A DNA stretch of 64,000 bases from Tritonibacter aquimaris. Its GTDB lineage: Bacteria > Pseudomonadota > Alphaproteobacteria > Rhodobacterales > Rhodobacteraceae. A program made the position numbers and the translations under genes. Shown here piece after piece: positions 16,205 through 24,980 of this stretch. A model generated the notes under the pieces. It was not told the DNA's origin. It saw only the letters and a list, made by a program, of their open reading frames with translations, and searched no databases. The stretch is taken from positions 496,001 through 560,000 of the forward strand of contig NZ_WIXK01000001.1 of assembly GCF_009617595.1 (NCBI RefSeq), written 5' to 3'. The stretch's first letter is position 1. Every line of letters begins with the position of its first letter.

Positions 16205-17725
16205 TTAGCCGACGGATCCTTCCAGTGAAATGGCGACAAGCGCTTGTGCTTCCATGGCAAATTCCATCGGCAGCGCCTGCAGGACTTCTTTACAGAAGCC
16301 ATTCACAACCAGTGCAACCGCCTCTTCTTCGTCCATGCCGCGTTGACGGCAATAAAACAGCTGATCGTCATCCACCTTGGAGGTTGTTGCCTCATGCTCC
16401 ACGCGGGAAGAGTTGTTCTTCACCTCGATATACGGAACCGTATGGGCACCACATTTATCACCAATCAACAGACTGTCGCATTGGGTGTAATTGCGGCTTT
16501 CCTTGGCCTTTTGGTGCATCGACACCAGACCACGGTAGGTGTTTTGTGCCTTGCCAGCGGAAATACCTTTGGAAACGATCCGCGACTTGGTGTTTTTGCC
16601 CAGGTGAACCATCTTGGTGCCGGTGTCGGCCTGCTGATAGTTGTTGGTGATCGCAATGGAGTAGAACTCACCCTGGCTGTCATCACCACGCAGGATGCAG
16701 GACGGGTATTTCCAGGTCACAGCAGAGCCGGTTTCAACCTGCGTCCACATGATCTTAGAGCGGTCACCACGGCAATCTGCGCGTTTGGTCACAAAGTTGT
16801 AGATGCCACCCTTACCGTTTTCGTCGCCAGGGAACCAGTTCTGCACGGTGGAGTATTTTACTTCCGCATCTTCTTCGATGATGATTTCGACAATCGCCGC
16901 GTGCAGCTGTGCGGTGTCGCGCTGGGGTGCGGTGCAGCCTTCCAGATAAGACACATAGCTGCCTTTGTCGGCGATGATCAGCGTGCGTTCAAACTGGCCG
17001 GTGTTTTCCGCATTGATGCGGAAATAGGTCGACAATTCCATCGGGCAGCGTACCCCGGGCGGGATGTAAACGAACGAACCATCCGAGAACACGGCCGAGT
17101 TCAGCGTTGCGTAGAAATTGTCGGTCACCGGAACCACGGTGCCGAGGTATTTTTTCACCAGTTCAGGATGTTCACGGATCGCTTCAGAGATCGAGCAGAA
17201 GATAACCCCTACTTTTTTCAGCTCATCCTGGAAGGTTGTGCCAACAGAAACCGAGTCAAACACCGCGTCTACCGCAACTTTGCGGCCTTCGGCGGGCATA
17301 TCCTCAGCGCCTTCGACGCCTGCCAAAATCATCTGCTCTTTCAACGGGATGCCGAGCTTTTCGTAAGTGGCAAGCAGCTTGGGGTCCACCTCATCCAGCG
17401 ATTTCGGCTTTTCTTCCATCGATTTGGGACGCGCATAGTAATACTGTTCCTGGAAATCGATTTCCGGATAGTTGACCATGGCCCAATCGGGCTCTTCCAT
17501 CTTTTCCCAACGCTCAAAAGCCTGCAGACGCCATTCGGTCATCCATTCGGGCTCTTGGTTCTTTTCCGAAATCAGGCGAACGATGTCAGGGTTGACGCCT
17601 TTGGGCGCATATTCCATCTCGATCTCGGTTTCCCAGCCATATTTATATGTGCTGATCTCCCGGACCGCGTCGACGGTTTCCTGATCGACGCCTTCTTTGG
17701 CTTCAATTGGGTCCAATGCGGCCAT
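16205..17725 (-). CDS. sufB: Fe-S cluster assembly protein SufB
   Basis: A 506-residue protein. The start at 17725 ([15 protein letters not shown]) is chosen for the AGGAGA and AGGAAG run upstream. Core motifs: [13 protein letters not shown] near the start, [35 protein letters not shown], and [17 protein letters not shown], the last holding the Cys that corresponds to Cys405 of E. coli SufB, the sulfur acceptor. It forms the scaffold with SufC and SufD. sufC and sufD are separated from it by three inserted genes. Confidence 0.96.
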   Translation of the reverse strand: MAALDPIEAKEGVDQETVDAVREISTYKYGWETEIEMEYAPKGVNPDIVRLISEKNQEPEWMTEWRLQAFERWEKMEEPDWAMVNYPEIDFQEQYYYARPKSMEEKPKSLDEVDPKLLATYEKLGIPLKEQMILAGVEGAEDMPAEGRKVAVDAVFDSVSVGTTFQDELKKVGVIFCSISEAIREHPELVKKYLGTVVPVTDNFYATLNSAVFSDGSFVYIPPGVRCPMELSTYFRINAENTGQFERTLIIADKGSYVSYLEGCTAPQRDTAQLHAAIVEIIIEEDAEVKYSTVQNWFPGDENGKGGIYNFVTKRADCRGDRSKIMWTQVETGSAVTWKYPSCILRGDDSQGEFYSIAITNNYQQADTGTKMVHLGKNTKSRIVSKGISAGKAQNTYRGLVSMHQKAKESRNYTQCDSLLIGDKCGAHTVPYIEVKNNSSRVEHEATTSKVDDDQLFYCRQRGMDEEEAVALVVNGFCKEVLQALPMEFAMEAQALVAISLEGSVG

Positions 17726-17744
17726 GCTTCCTAGTCTCCTGCAG

Positions 17745-18788
17745 TCACGCCGATCGGGCGTGGTGTTTCTTCTGTTTGTCGAGCCAGACCTGCGCAAAAC
17801 GCATCACTTGCTCTTCTGTTGTATCTGGGCCCAACGACACGCGAATGGCGCATTGAGCAACTTCGGGCGAATAACCCATCGCCGTCAAAACCGTGCTTGC
17901 CCGAACTTTGCCACTGGAACAGGCGCTGCCCGCGCTGATGGCAAAACCCGCAAGATCCATCTGCATTACCTGGGTTTCACCTTTCCACCCCGGTGTTGCG
18001 ATGCACAAAGTATTAGGTAAACGGCGTATATCTTTTCCGATAAAAATAGACTGTCTTGCGCTATCCACAAGGGTGTTTTCTAGAATATTTCTAAATTGGG
18101 AGATTTCCTCCCAAACGCCGTTGTTGAGATCGCGCGCAGCCGCTTCAGCTGCGGCCCCGAAGCCCGCGATTCCAATCACATTTTCCGTACCAGAGCGCCG
18201 CCCCATCTCTTGGCCGCCGCCGGTAATTTGCGCCTTAAGATCGGTGCCGCGTTTCAAAATGACCGCGCCGATCCCTTTGGGGCCGCCAAATTTATGCGCT
18301 GAAATCAGCGCCATGGTTGCGCCCAGCCAATTGAACGCAATCGGGAGCTTGCCAAAAGCCTGGGTCGCATCGGTGACGGCAAGACCTTGGGGGATGTCTT
18401 GCAAGATCCCGGTTTCGGAATTGGCAAACTGCAGCGTTGATTGTTCGGGCGCTTCAATGGTCACAGCCCCGGTTTCAGAAACAGGTAGATCTTCGCGAAT
18501 CCAAGATCTTACCGCATCATGTTCCAGTGGGCTTCCGTGGAGGTTGCGCCCGGCCAATGCCAGCGATGCGCCCTCGGTTGAACCTGAAGTAAAGACGATA
18601 TCGGCCCCATCCGCACCAAAAGCCGCAGCGATTTGACCGCGCGCTTTTTCGATGATGGATTTGGCTGCACGTCCTTCGGCATGAACAGAGGAAGGGTTGC
18701 CGCAGGCATCCATTGCTTCAATCATCGCCGCGCGCGCTTCTGGGCGCAGGGATGTTGTTGCATTGTGATCAAGGTAGGTGCGGCGCAT
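17745..18788 (-). CDS. Type I cysteine desulfurase (IscS/NifS-like)
   Basis: A 347-residue PLP enzyme. The start [18 protein letters not shown] at 18788 matches the family; a GTG seven codons upstream is less likely. The PLP lysine is in [13 protein letters not shown], and the active Cys is in the flexible loop [12 protein letters not shown]. This is the type I class (IscS, NifS), distinct from SufS at the end of the same operon. It is shorter than E. coli IscS (404 residues) and lacks the IscS C-terminal tail that docks IscU. No IscU gene is nearby, so it probably feeds the Suf scaffold or other sulfur acceptors. Confidence 0.9.
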   Translation of the reverse strand: MRRTYLDHNATTSLRPEARAAMIEAMDACGNPSSVHAEGRAAKSIIEKARGQIAAAFGADGADIVFTSGSTEGASLALAGRNLHGSPLEHDAVRSWIREDLPVSETGAVTIEAPEQSTLQFANSETGILQDIPQGLAVTDATQAFGKLPIAFNWLGATMALISAHKFGGPKGIGAVILKRGTDLKAQITGGGQEMGRRSGTENVIGIAGFGAAAEAAARDLNNGVWEEISQFRNILENTLVDSARQSIFIGKDIRRLPNTLCIATPGWKGETQVMQMDLAGFAISAGSACSSGKVRASTVLTAMGYSPEVAQCAIRVSLGPDTTEEQVMRFAQVWLDKQKKHHARSA

Positions 18789-18846
18789 GGTCGATGCTTT
18801 CGAAAACACTTATTTACAAACGGCTAGAGCAAAAAGTTCAAGCAGC

Positions 18847-19308
18847 TCATTTTTCATCCACAACCGCAAACAGGTTGGGAACGGCCGGACATGGGGCGAG
18901 ATCATTTTCGATAATGTCTGAAAGGCGGGTTTGGTGCAAAAACACATATACATGTGCGCTTAGGCCTTCCCACAGACGGTTGGTCAGCGATTGCGCGCGG
19001 CTGCCCGACAGACCACCAGACGCGCCCGCGCCTTTGTGCATCGCGTCCAGCGTTTCTTCGACGGCAGAAAGAATGTCAATCACCCGGATCTCGGCTGGTG
19101 GGCGCGCAAGACGGTACCCGCCACCGGGGCCACGCACCGACGTCACCAAATTGGCGCGGCGCAGCTTCACAAACAGCTGCTCAAGATACGGCAAAGAAAT
19201 GTCCTGGCGTTTGGAAATATCACCCAATGCGACCAGATTGTCTTTGGGCTGCAATGCAATATCGGTGAGCGCAACCATCGCATAGCGGCCTTTGGTCGAA
19301 AGCTTCAT
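18847..19308 (-). CDS. iscR: Rrf2-family iron-sulfur regulator IscR (single-cysteine type)
   Basis: A 153-residue protein: winged helix (MKLSTKGRYAMVALTDIAL, SLPYLEQLFVKLRRANLV, VRGPGGGYRLARPPAEI) and dimer helix. Classical IscR binds [2Fe-2S] with three cysteines and a histidine. This protein has only one cysteine in total (APCPAVPN near the end). A one-cysteine cluster-binding IscR has been described for Rhodobacter sphaeroides, where it represses Fe-S genes. As first gene of the suf operon it probably controls its own operon. GAGG lies 9 bases before the ATG, and an Irr-type palindrome lies about 105 bases upstream. Confidence 0.9.
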   Translation of the reverse strand: MKLSTKGRYAMVALTDIALQPKDNLVALGDISKRQDISLPYLEQLFVKLRRANLVTSVRGPGGGYRLARPPAEIRVIDILSAVEETLDAMHKGAGASGGLSGSRAQSLTNRLWEGLSAHVYVFLHQTRLSDIIENDLAPCPAVPNLFAVVDEK

Positions 19309-19413
19309 CGTTTTTTACCCCTCATTAGCACGAGAAATCGCGAAAACATTGACGTTTCGGACGACTATGCGTATCTCATCGGGACGATGTTTGGGCAAGC
19401 CCAACATTCGCCA

Positions 19414-19430
19414 TTTAGAACCGTTCTAAA
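19414..19430. promoter_or_regulatory. Irr binding site (ICE box) upstream of the suf operon
   Basis: Perfect 7-3-7 palindrome TTTAGAA-CCG-TTCTAAA, the iron control element recognised by Irr, the haem-responsive Fur-family regulator of alphaproteobacteria. It lies between iscR and the divergent hydrolase gene. Repression of the suf operon by Irr under low iron, or activation of the other side, is inference. Confidence 0.75.
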
Positions 19431-19503
19431 CTGCCTGATGGATTTCGTCAAGAATGTCTATTGGAACAGTGAGCGCAAAACGAGAGTAGGATCGAAACCG
19501 CCC

Positions 19504-20157
19504 ATGCCTGAGGTCATTTTTCCCGGACCCGAAGGCCGCCTGGAAGGCCGCTATCACCCGCAAAAAGAACGTGACGCACCGATTGCCATCGTCTTGCACC
19601 CACACCCGCAGTTTGGCGGGACCATGAACAACAAGGTTGTCTACAACCTGCATTACGCGTTCTACAACATGGGCTTTACCGTGCTGCGGTTTAACTTCCG
19701 CGGTGTTGGACGCAGCCAAGGTGAATACGATCAGGGTGTTGGTGAACTCTCTGATGCGGCTTCAGCGCTGGATTACCTGCAGTCGATGAACAACAATTCC
19801 AAGCATTGCTGGGTTGCGGGTTTCTCCTTTGGGGCCTGGATCGGCATGCAGCTGTTGATGCGTCGCCCTGAAATCACCGGTTTCATCTCGGTTGCGCCGC
19901 CTGCCAATATGTATGATTTCTCCTTCCTAGCGCCCTGCCCCTCGTCTGGTTTGATCATCAACGGCACCGCCGACCGCGTGGCACCGCCCGCTGATACGGT
20001 GAACCTGGTGAACAAGCTCCACGAGCAAAAAGGCATCACCATCACCCACACTGAGGTGGAAGGTGCGGATCACTTCTTCCAGGAAGAGCATATGGACACA
20101 ATGGTCGGCAATGTGAGCGACTATGTGAAACGCCGCCTGACGGAAAACACCCGCTAA
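19504..20157 (+). CDS. Alpha/beta hydrolase, CocE/dienelactone-like
   Basis: A 217-residue protein starting MPEVIFPGPEGRLEGRYHP. It has HPHPQFGGTMNN (oxyanion region), the elbow VAGFSFGAWIGMQ with Ser nucleophile (G-x-S-x-G), Asp in INGTADRVAPP and His in EVEGADHFFQEE, so the triad is complete. Substrate unknown; proteins of this size are common next to iscR in this group. It is divergent from the suf operon and shares the region with the ICE box. The following small gene overlaps its stop (TAATG). Confidence 0.8.
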   Translation: MPEVIFPGPEGRLEGRYHPQKERDAPIAIVLHPHPQFGGTMNNKVVYNLHYAFYNMGFTVLRFNFRGVGRSQGEYDQGVGELSDAASALDYLQSMNNNSKHCWVAGFSFGAWIGMQLLMRRPEITGFISVAPPANMYDFSFLAPCPSSGLIINGTADRVAPPADTVNLVNKLHEQKGITITHTEVEGADHFFQEEHMDTMVGNVSDYVKRRLTENTR

Positions 20158-20396
20158 TGTCCACGACGCTGGACACTCTGGCGCAGAAACTGGCGCAAGA
20201 TACGCTCAAGGTGCAAGACGCCTTGGGCGACGAGCGTCTTTATGTAGAGGTGGCCCAGGTTCTTGCGGCCGCCTCACAATCGATGGAAGAGGCCTTTTTG
20301 ACCGAGGTGCGGGTGCGTCTCGCGGAACAAAAAGCCCGAAGCTTTCTCAATCAGAAAATTACGGCAGCCCAGGCTGCGCTCAACGACAAGGATTAG
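20157..20396 (+). CDS. Small conserved hypothetical protein
   Basis: A 79-residue, probably helical protein (TLDTLAQKLAQDTLKVQDALG, VEVAQVLAAASQSMEEAFL, RLAEQKARSFLNQKITAAQAAL). No cysteine, no signal, no membrane segment. Its ATG overlaps the hydrolase stop and the HD-protein gene starts 2 bases after its stop, so all three are one transcription unit. I do not recognise the family. Confidence 0.7.
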   Translation: MSTTLDTLAQKLAQDTLKVQDALGDERLYVEVAQVLAAASQSMEEAFLTEVRVRLAEQKARSFLNQKITAAQAALNDKD

Positions 20397-20398
20397 GC

Positions 20399-21571
20399 GT
20401 GCGCACCGATATATCGCAGCGATTTGAGTTCTTGAAAGAAATAGACAAGCTGCGGGGGGTGAACAGGCACAATGTGTTGATTGATGGCTCGCGGGTTGAA
20501 AACTCCGCCGAGCACAGCTGGCATCTGGCGCTTTATGCGCTGATCTTGCAAGAGCACGCGCCAGCGGGCGTTGAGATCCTGCGGGTCATTCAGATGCTGA
20601 TGATCCATGATATTGTTGAAATCGACGTGGGTGATCATCCGATCCATCTTTCAACGGATTGGCAGGATGTTGCAGCCGCCGAAGGGGCCGCTGCAGACCG
20701 TATCTTTGGACTTTTACCGGTTGAGCAACGGGATACGCTGATTGCGCTGTGGCGGGAATTTGAAGCCGACACGAGCAAAGATGCGCAATTTGCCAAAACG
20801 CTTGATCGGTTGCAGCCGCTGTTTCAGACCCTTTTGGGCCATGCGCCCGACTATCATCGCGATATCTGCCGTGAAAACATCTATTTCGGCCGAGCCCTAT
20901 CGGTGAAAGAACGTTTTGCTGAGGTGTATGACTATCTCACCGTGCTGCTCGACCAGCCTGACGCTCAGGCGAAAGACGCGACGCTTGCCGCTCAGATTGC
21001 GTTTCTGAAAGAGGCGGATCAGCTCAAATCTGTGCTGCGCGCGTCCCGCCTTGGAGATGGCAGCCGTCGCGAGAACTCGGCTGAGCACAGCTGGCACATC
21101 CTGCTGTTTGCGCTGATCCTTGAGCCGCATGCAAATGCGCAGGTGGATGTGCTTGAAGTGCTCACCATGTTGTTGCTGCATGATCTGGTAGAAATTGATG
21201 CAGGTGACGCGCCTATTCATGGCGTGGTCAGCGCCGAGGCGCTTGCTGCATTGGCGGATGCGGAAACCGCCGCCGCAGACCGTATCTTTGGCCTGCTGCC
21301 CACCGCGCAGGGCACTGCCTTAAAACAGATCTGGCAGCGCTTTGAGGCTGCTGAAACCAATGAGGCGCGGTTTGCCAAATCCATCGACCGCGTGCAGCCG
21401 GTGATCTTGAACCTGCTCAACGGTGGCGGCAGCTGGCCAGAATACAACGTCACCCTTGATCAAATCGACAGCCGTGTCGGCCAAAAGGTCAAACGTGGCG
21501 CGCCCGAGCTGTGGGATTTTGTGCAGCCACAGGTGGCCGCATGGTTTGCGGGCCAGACCAAAAATGGCTAG
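20399..21571 (+). CDS. Protein with two tandem YfbR/HDDC2-type HD domains
   Basis: A 390-residue protein starting at GTG. Repeat 1 (about 1-190): RFEFLKEIDKLRGVNR, ENSAEHSWHLALYALIL, MIHDIVEIDVGD, ADRIFGLLP. Repeat 2 (about 195-390): IAFLKEADQLKSVLR, ENSAEHSWHILLFALIL, LLHDLVEIDAGD, ADRIFGLLP. Each keeps the metal-binding H...HD...D pattern, so both halves may be active phosphohydrolases. YfbR-type enzymes are 5'-deoxynucleotidases, normally about 190-200 residues with a single domain that dimerises; this looks like an in-frame duplication that makes a built-in dimer. It is last in a three-gene unit. Confidence 0.85.
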   Translation: MRTDISQRFEFLKEIDKLRGVNRHNVLIDGSRVENSAEHSWHLALYALILQEHAPAGVEILRVIQMLMIHDIVEIDVGDHPIHLSTDWQDVAAAEGAAADRIFGLLPVEQRDTLIALWREFEADTSKDAQFAKTLDRLQPLFQTLLGHAPDYHRDICRENIYFGRALSVKERFAEVYDYLTVLLDQPDAQAKDATLAAQIAFLKEADQLKSVLRASRLGDGSRRENSAEHSWHILLFALILEPHANAQVDVLEVLTMLLLHDLVEIDAGDAPIHGVVSAEALAALADAETAAADRIFGLLPTAQGTALKQIWQRFEAAETNEARFAKSIDRVQPVILNLLNGGGSWPEYNVTLDQIDSRVGQKVKRGAPELWDFVQPQVAAWFAGQTKNG

Positions 21572-21653
21572 CGCTTAGAACGTACGATTTAGCATTGCGC
21601 GCCTGCCTGATTTTTGAACATCTGTGCAAGACAGTTCAACAGGGACGCGCACA

Positions 21654-21989
21654 ATGCCCAAAGCCTACGTTATCCTGCTTTTTGCGGTGGTTGCTGAAAC
21701 CATTGCCACCAGCGCATTGCAGGCCAGCCATCAGTTCACCCGGCTGATCCCGTCGATCATTGTGGTGATTGGCTATGGTGTTTCCTTCTTCCTGATGGGG
21801 CAGACCTTGGCCCTGATGCCCGTGGGTATTGTCTATGCAATCTGGTCCGGGCTTGGCATCGTGCTGATTGCGGTGATTGGGTATTTTGCCTTTGGTCAAT
21901 CGCTCGATCTGCCTGCGGTGCTCGGTATGGGGCTGATCCTTGGGGGTATTTTGGTGATCCATTTGTTCTCGGGCACGGCTGGTCACTAG
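21654..21989 (+). CDS. Small multidrug resistance (SMR) exporter, EmrE-like
   Basis: A 111-residue, four-helix membrane protein. The ATG at 21654 follows AGGGACG. The essential membrane Glu is in VVAETIATSAL; helix 2-3 features FLMGQTLALMPVGIVYAIWSG and the ending GQSLDLPAVLGMGLI closely parallel EmrE. SMR proteins work as antiparallel dimers, exchanging protons for cationic drugs or betaine-like solutes. It stands alone, about 80 bases after the HD gene and before typA. Confidence 0.9.
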   Translation: MPKAYVILLFAVVAETIATSALQASHQFTRLIPSIIVVIGYGVSFFLMGQTLALMPVGIVYAIWSGLGIVLIAVIGYFAFGQSLDLPAVLGMGLILGGILVIHLFSGTAGH

Positions 21990-22098
21990 GCGCAGACCGG
22001 GTTCAGCGGCAATGATACCAGTATTCCACCTCTTTTTGCTGGCCTTTACCCTTTGATCACGCTATGGGCGGCGCAACCTCCCTTAGAAGGCAGATATC

Positions 22099-23919
22099 AT
22101 GGACCTGCGCAATATTGCGATCATCGCCCACGTTGACCACGGGAAAACCACCCTGGTTGATGAGCTATTGAAACAATCCGGCGCGTTCCGCGAGAACCAG
22201 GCCGTGGCTGAACGGGCCATGGACAGCAACGATCTGGAGCGGGAACGCGGCATTACCATTCTCGCCAAGGCGACTTCGGTTGAATGGAACGATACCCGTA
22301 TCAACATCGTTGACACCCCCGGCCACGCCGATTTCGGCGGCGAAGTTGAACGCATCCTGTCGATGGTGGATGGTGTGGTTCTGCTGGTGGACGCAGCCGA
22401 AGGCCCGATGCCACAGACCAAATTTGTGACCTCCAAGGCACTGGCGCTTGGCCTGCGCCCTATTGTTGTTGTGAACAAAGTCGACAAACCCGACGGTGAG
22501 CCTGACCGCGCGCTGGATGAATGTTTCGACCTTTTTGCCAACCTCGGCGCCAATGATGAGCAGTTGGACTTCCCGTCCATGTATGCGTCTGGTCGTTCCG
22601 GCTGGGCTGATATGACCCTTGATGGCCCGCGCAAAGATCTCTCGGCGCTGTTTGATCTGATCGTGGATCACGTCCCTGCCCCCAAGCAGATCGAAAAGAA
22701 GGGTGAACCCTTCCGCATGCTCGCAACCACCTTGGGTTCTGACCCATTCATCGGTCGAATCCTGACCGGTCGCGTTGAAAGCGGCACATTGAAAGCCGGT
22801 GACAGCCTCAAAGCGCTGAGCCGCGAAGGTGAACTGATCGAAAACTTCCGCTGCACCAAGGTTCTGGCGTTCCGTGGTCTGGCGCAGCAGCCGATTGATG
22901 TGGCCGAAGCAGGTGATATTGTATCCGTTGCAGGTATGGCCGAAGCCACTGTCGCAGACTCGCTGGTGGACACTTCTGTCAATGAGCCCCTGCCTGCGCA
23001 GCCGATTGACCCGCCCACCATCACCGTGACCTTTGGCATCAACGACAGCCCCCTGGCGGGCCGCGATGGTAAAAAGGTTCAGTCGCGCGTTATCCGTGAC
23101 CGCCTGATGAAGGAAGCGGAATCCAACGTGGCAATCCAGATCAGCGACACCCCCGGTGGTGAAGCCTTTGAAGTTGCCGGTCGTGGCGAACTTCAGATGG
23201 GTGTTTTGATCGAAAACATGCGCCGCGAAGGGTTCGAGCTGTCGATTTCTCGCCCGCAGGTTCTGTTCAAAGAAGAAGACGGCGTACGGATGGAGCCGGT
23301 TGAAGAAGCCACCATCGACGTGGATGATGAATACTCTGGCGTGGTCATCGAAAAACTCACTGGCCACCGCAAAGGTGAACTGGTTGAGATGAAACCCGCT
23401 GGTGCTGGTAAAACTCGCATCATCGCGCATGTCCCTTCGCGCGGTCTGATTGGCTATCACGGCGAATTCCTGACCGATACCCGCGGCACCGGTGTTTTGA
23501 ACCGGGTATTCCACGGCTGGACTGCGCATAAAGGCGCCATCCCAGGCCGTCGCGCTGGTGTTCTGATCTCAATGGAAAACGGCACATCGGTGGCCTATGC
23601 GCTGTGGAACCTGGAAGAGCGCGGCAAGATGATGATCGGTGCGCAGGCCGACGTGTATCAGGGCATGATCATTGGTGAACACTCCCGCGACAACGATCTG
23701 GAGGTAAACCCGCTGAAAGGGAAGAAACTCACCAACGTGCGTGCGTCCGGTTCCGATGATGCGGTGCGTCTGACCACGCCGATGACACTGTCGCTGGAAG
23801 AAGCGATTGCCTACATCGATGATGATGAGCTGGTGGAAGTGACACCAAACAATGTGCGTCTGCGCAAGCGCTACCTAGACCCGCATGAGCGTAAGCGTAT
23901 GGCAAAAGCCAACCAGTAA
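22099..23919 (+). CDS. typA: Translational GTPase TypA/BipA
   Basis: A 606-residue protein of normal length. G1 [10 protein letters not shown], switch [10 protein letters not shown]3 [12 protein letters not shown]4 VNKVDKPDG; then domains II and III, and the BipA-specific C-terminal domain ([37 protein letters not shown]). It binds 70S ribosomes and aids large-subunit assembly, particularly at low temperature or under stress. AGAAGG precedes the ATG. Monocistronic, with a strong terminator 24 bases downstream. Confidence 0.96.
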   Translation: MDLRNIAIIAHVDHGKTTLVDELLKQSGAFRENQAVAERAMDSNDLERERGITILAKATSVEWNDTRINIVDTPGHADFGGEVERILSMVDGVVLLVDAAEGPMPQTKFVTSKALALGLRPIVVVNKVDKPDGEPDRALDECFDLFANLGANDEQLDFPSMYASGRSGWADMTLDGPRKDLSALFDLIVDHVPAPKQIEKKGEPFRMLATTLGSDPFIGRILTGRVESGTLKAGDSLKALSREGELIENFRCTKVLAFRGLAQQPIDVAEAGDIVSVAGMAEATVADSLVDTSVNEPLPAQPIDPPTITVTFGINDSPLAGRDGKKVQSRVIRDRLMKEAESNVAIQISDTPGGEAFEVAGRGELQMGVLIENMRREGFELSISRPQVLFKEEDGVRMEPVEEATIDVDDEYSGVVIEKLTGHRKGELVEMKPAGAGKTRIIAHVPSRGLIGYHGEFLTDTRGTGVLNRVFHGWTAHKGAIPGRRAGVLISMENGTSVAYALWNLEERGKMMIGAQADVYQGMIIGEHSRDNDLEVNPLKGKKLTNVRASGSDDAVRLTTPMTLSLEEAIAYIDDDELVEVTPNNVRLRKRYLDPHERKRMAKANQ

Positions 23920-23942
23920 AACTGGTGTCGTTCTGAATAGGG

Positions 23943-23970
23943 AAAGGCCGCTGTTACAGCGGCCTTTTTT
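23943..23970 (+). terminator. Terminator of typA
   Basis: Stem AAAGGCCGCTG/CAGCGGCCTTT with loop TTA, followed by T residues. Confidence 0.9.
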
Positions 23971-24070
23971 CTTGCGCGGTGGGAGTTTGGTGGGAACTTG
24001 GGGATTGCGCAACTGTTGTTTTGTCAAATTCAAGCGGAGCGCCCATTCCGGCCTGCCCCGCTGTGCAAAA

Positions 24071-24442
24071 TTAAACGCGGATATCGACAATAGACTCCGC
24101 GGGATCATGACCCGCAGCTTCTAGTTGGGTGTTTAGCTCAGCGCGAAAATCAGCTGAGGAGGTATTCTGCTGAACGTCTTCAAGAATTTTCACCGCATCT
24201 GCATTAACGCCTGATGTCCCGTTTCCCTGCGGTGTCTGGTTCAGCTGCGGCTGCAGATCTGCACCACGGCCATTGTCGCTATCTGGTACGGGTTGAACAA
24301 CTTTTGAAGCTTCTGCACTGCTGGGCGTTTGCGATGCGGGTTGGGCGGAAACCGCCGCCGCTGATGTATCGACAGGCTTGGGGGCCTGTGTCTGTTGTGG
24401 GGTATGTGCGTGTGATGCTGCGGCGCCTAGGTGACCAATCAT
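24071..24442 (-). CDS. Hypothetical protein, Pro/Gln/Ala-rich
   Basis: A 123-residue protein with a disordered first two thirds (repeated PQ, QP, SA and AS) and a short ordered end (ADAVKILEDVQQNTSSADFRAELNTQLEAAGHDPAESIVDIRV). No signal or membrane segment. No family recognised. It stands alone on the minus strand. The leader carries a perfect 10-bp inverted repeat about 50 bases before the start. Confidence 0.55.
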   Translation of the reverse strand: MIGHLGAAASHAHTPQQTQAPKPVDTSAAAVSAQPASQTPSSAEASKVVQPVPDSDNGRGADLQPQLNQTPQGNGTSGVNADAVKILEDVQQNTSSADFRAELNTQLEAAGHDPAESIVDIRV

Positions 24443-24490
24443 GATGTCATTCCGTTTTGTTTAGAGTAAGCAACGTCATGTTGCACCTGT

Positions 24491-24517
24491 AACCTACAAA
24501 GCATCTGTTTGTAGGTT
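24491..24517. repeat. Perfect 10-bp inverted repeat upstream of the 24071-24442 gene
   Basis: AACCTACAAA, seven bases, TTTGTAGGTT. Without a T run it is not a terminator. It may be an operator or an RNA hairpin in the leader of the leftward gene. Confidence 0.6.
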
Positions 24518-24621
24518 GTTACCGCAAAGCTGAAATCACCGCTCGCAAAGTGTTGAGTTTTGAAAACTTGAATATATTGCAGTTGGAATTTGTACGCTGA
24601 ACCCGCGTAGAGATTACATAG

Positions 24622-24652
24622 AAAAACCCACCCGGCAAAATGCCGAATGGGT
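24622..24652 (-). terminator. Terminator of the alaS-DUF1330 unit
   Basis: On the minus strand the stem ACCCA/TGGGT plus inner CGGCA/TGCCG, with a two-base internal loop, runs into five T. It lies 37 bases past the DUF1330 gene. Confidence 0.75.
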
Positions 24653-24688
24653 CTCATTTACACAAAATTAAGCACGGTGATTTCGCGC

Positions 24689-24979
24689 TTAATCCTCGTT
24701 GATTTCAATCACCATCAGTTCCCGTTCCGAGGCATCTTTGGCAAAGGCCAGCGCAGCCTGATACTCATCGCTGTGATAGCAAGCCTCAGCGGCTTCGAGG
24801 CTTTCAAATCGGGCCACTACATTGCGGGGCCGGTCTTTGCCTTCCAGCTGAACATAGCGCGTCGCGCGGGCAAGAAACTTCCCCTGATGCTTGGCAATCG
24901 CCGGGCCTGCGAGCTCGGCGTATTTTGCATAAGCTTCCGCATCGGTTACCGTGACATGTGCGATCCAAAGAGCTGGCAT
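24689..24979 (-). CDS. DUF1330 family protein
   Basis: A 96-residue ferredoxin-like (dimeric alpha/beta barrel) protein: MPALWIAHVTVTDAEAYAKY, HQGKFLARA, RPRNVVARFESLEAAEACYHSDEYQAA. This is the DUF1330 pattern; function unknown. The start at 24979 lies 1 base after the alaS stop, with its ribosome site (GGAGG) inside the alaS end, so it is co-transcribed and coupled to alaS. Confidence 0.88.
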   Translation of the reverse strand: MPALWIAHVTVTDAEAYAKYAELAGPAIAKHQGKFLARATRYVQLEGKDRPRNVVARFESLEAAEACYHSDEYQAALAFAKDASERELMVIEINED

Positions 24980-24980
24980 T

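Noticed and set aside
16244-17734. 496-codon open frame antisense to sufB
   Set aside because: Shadow frame; sufB itself is unmistakable.
22165-23529. 454-codon open frame antisense to typA
   Set aside because: Same reason: a shadow of strong codon bias on the coding strand, no ribosome site, no motifs.
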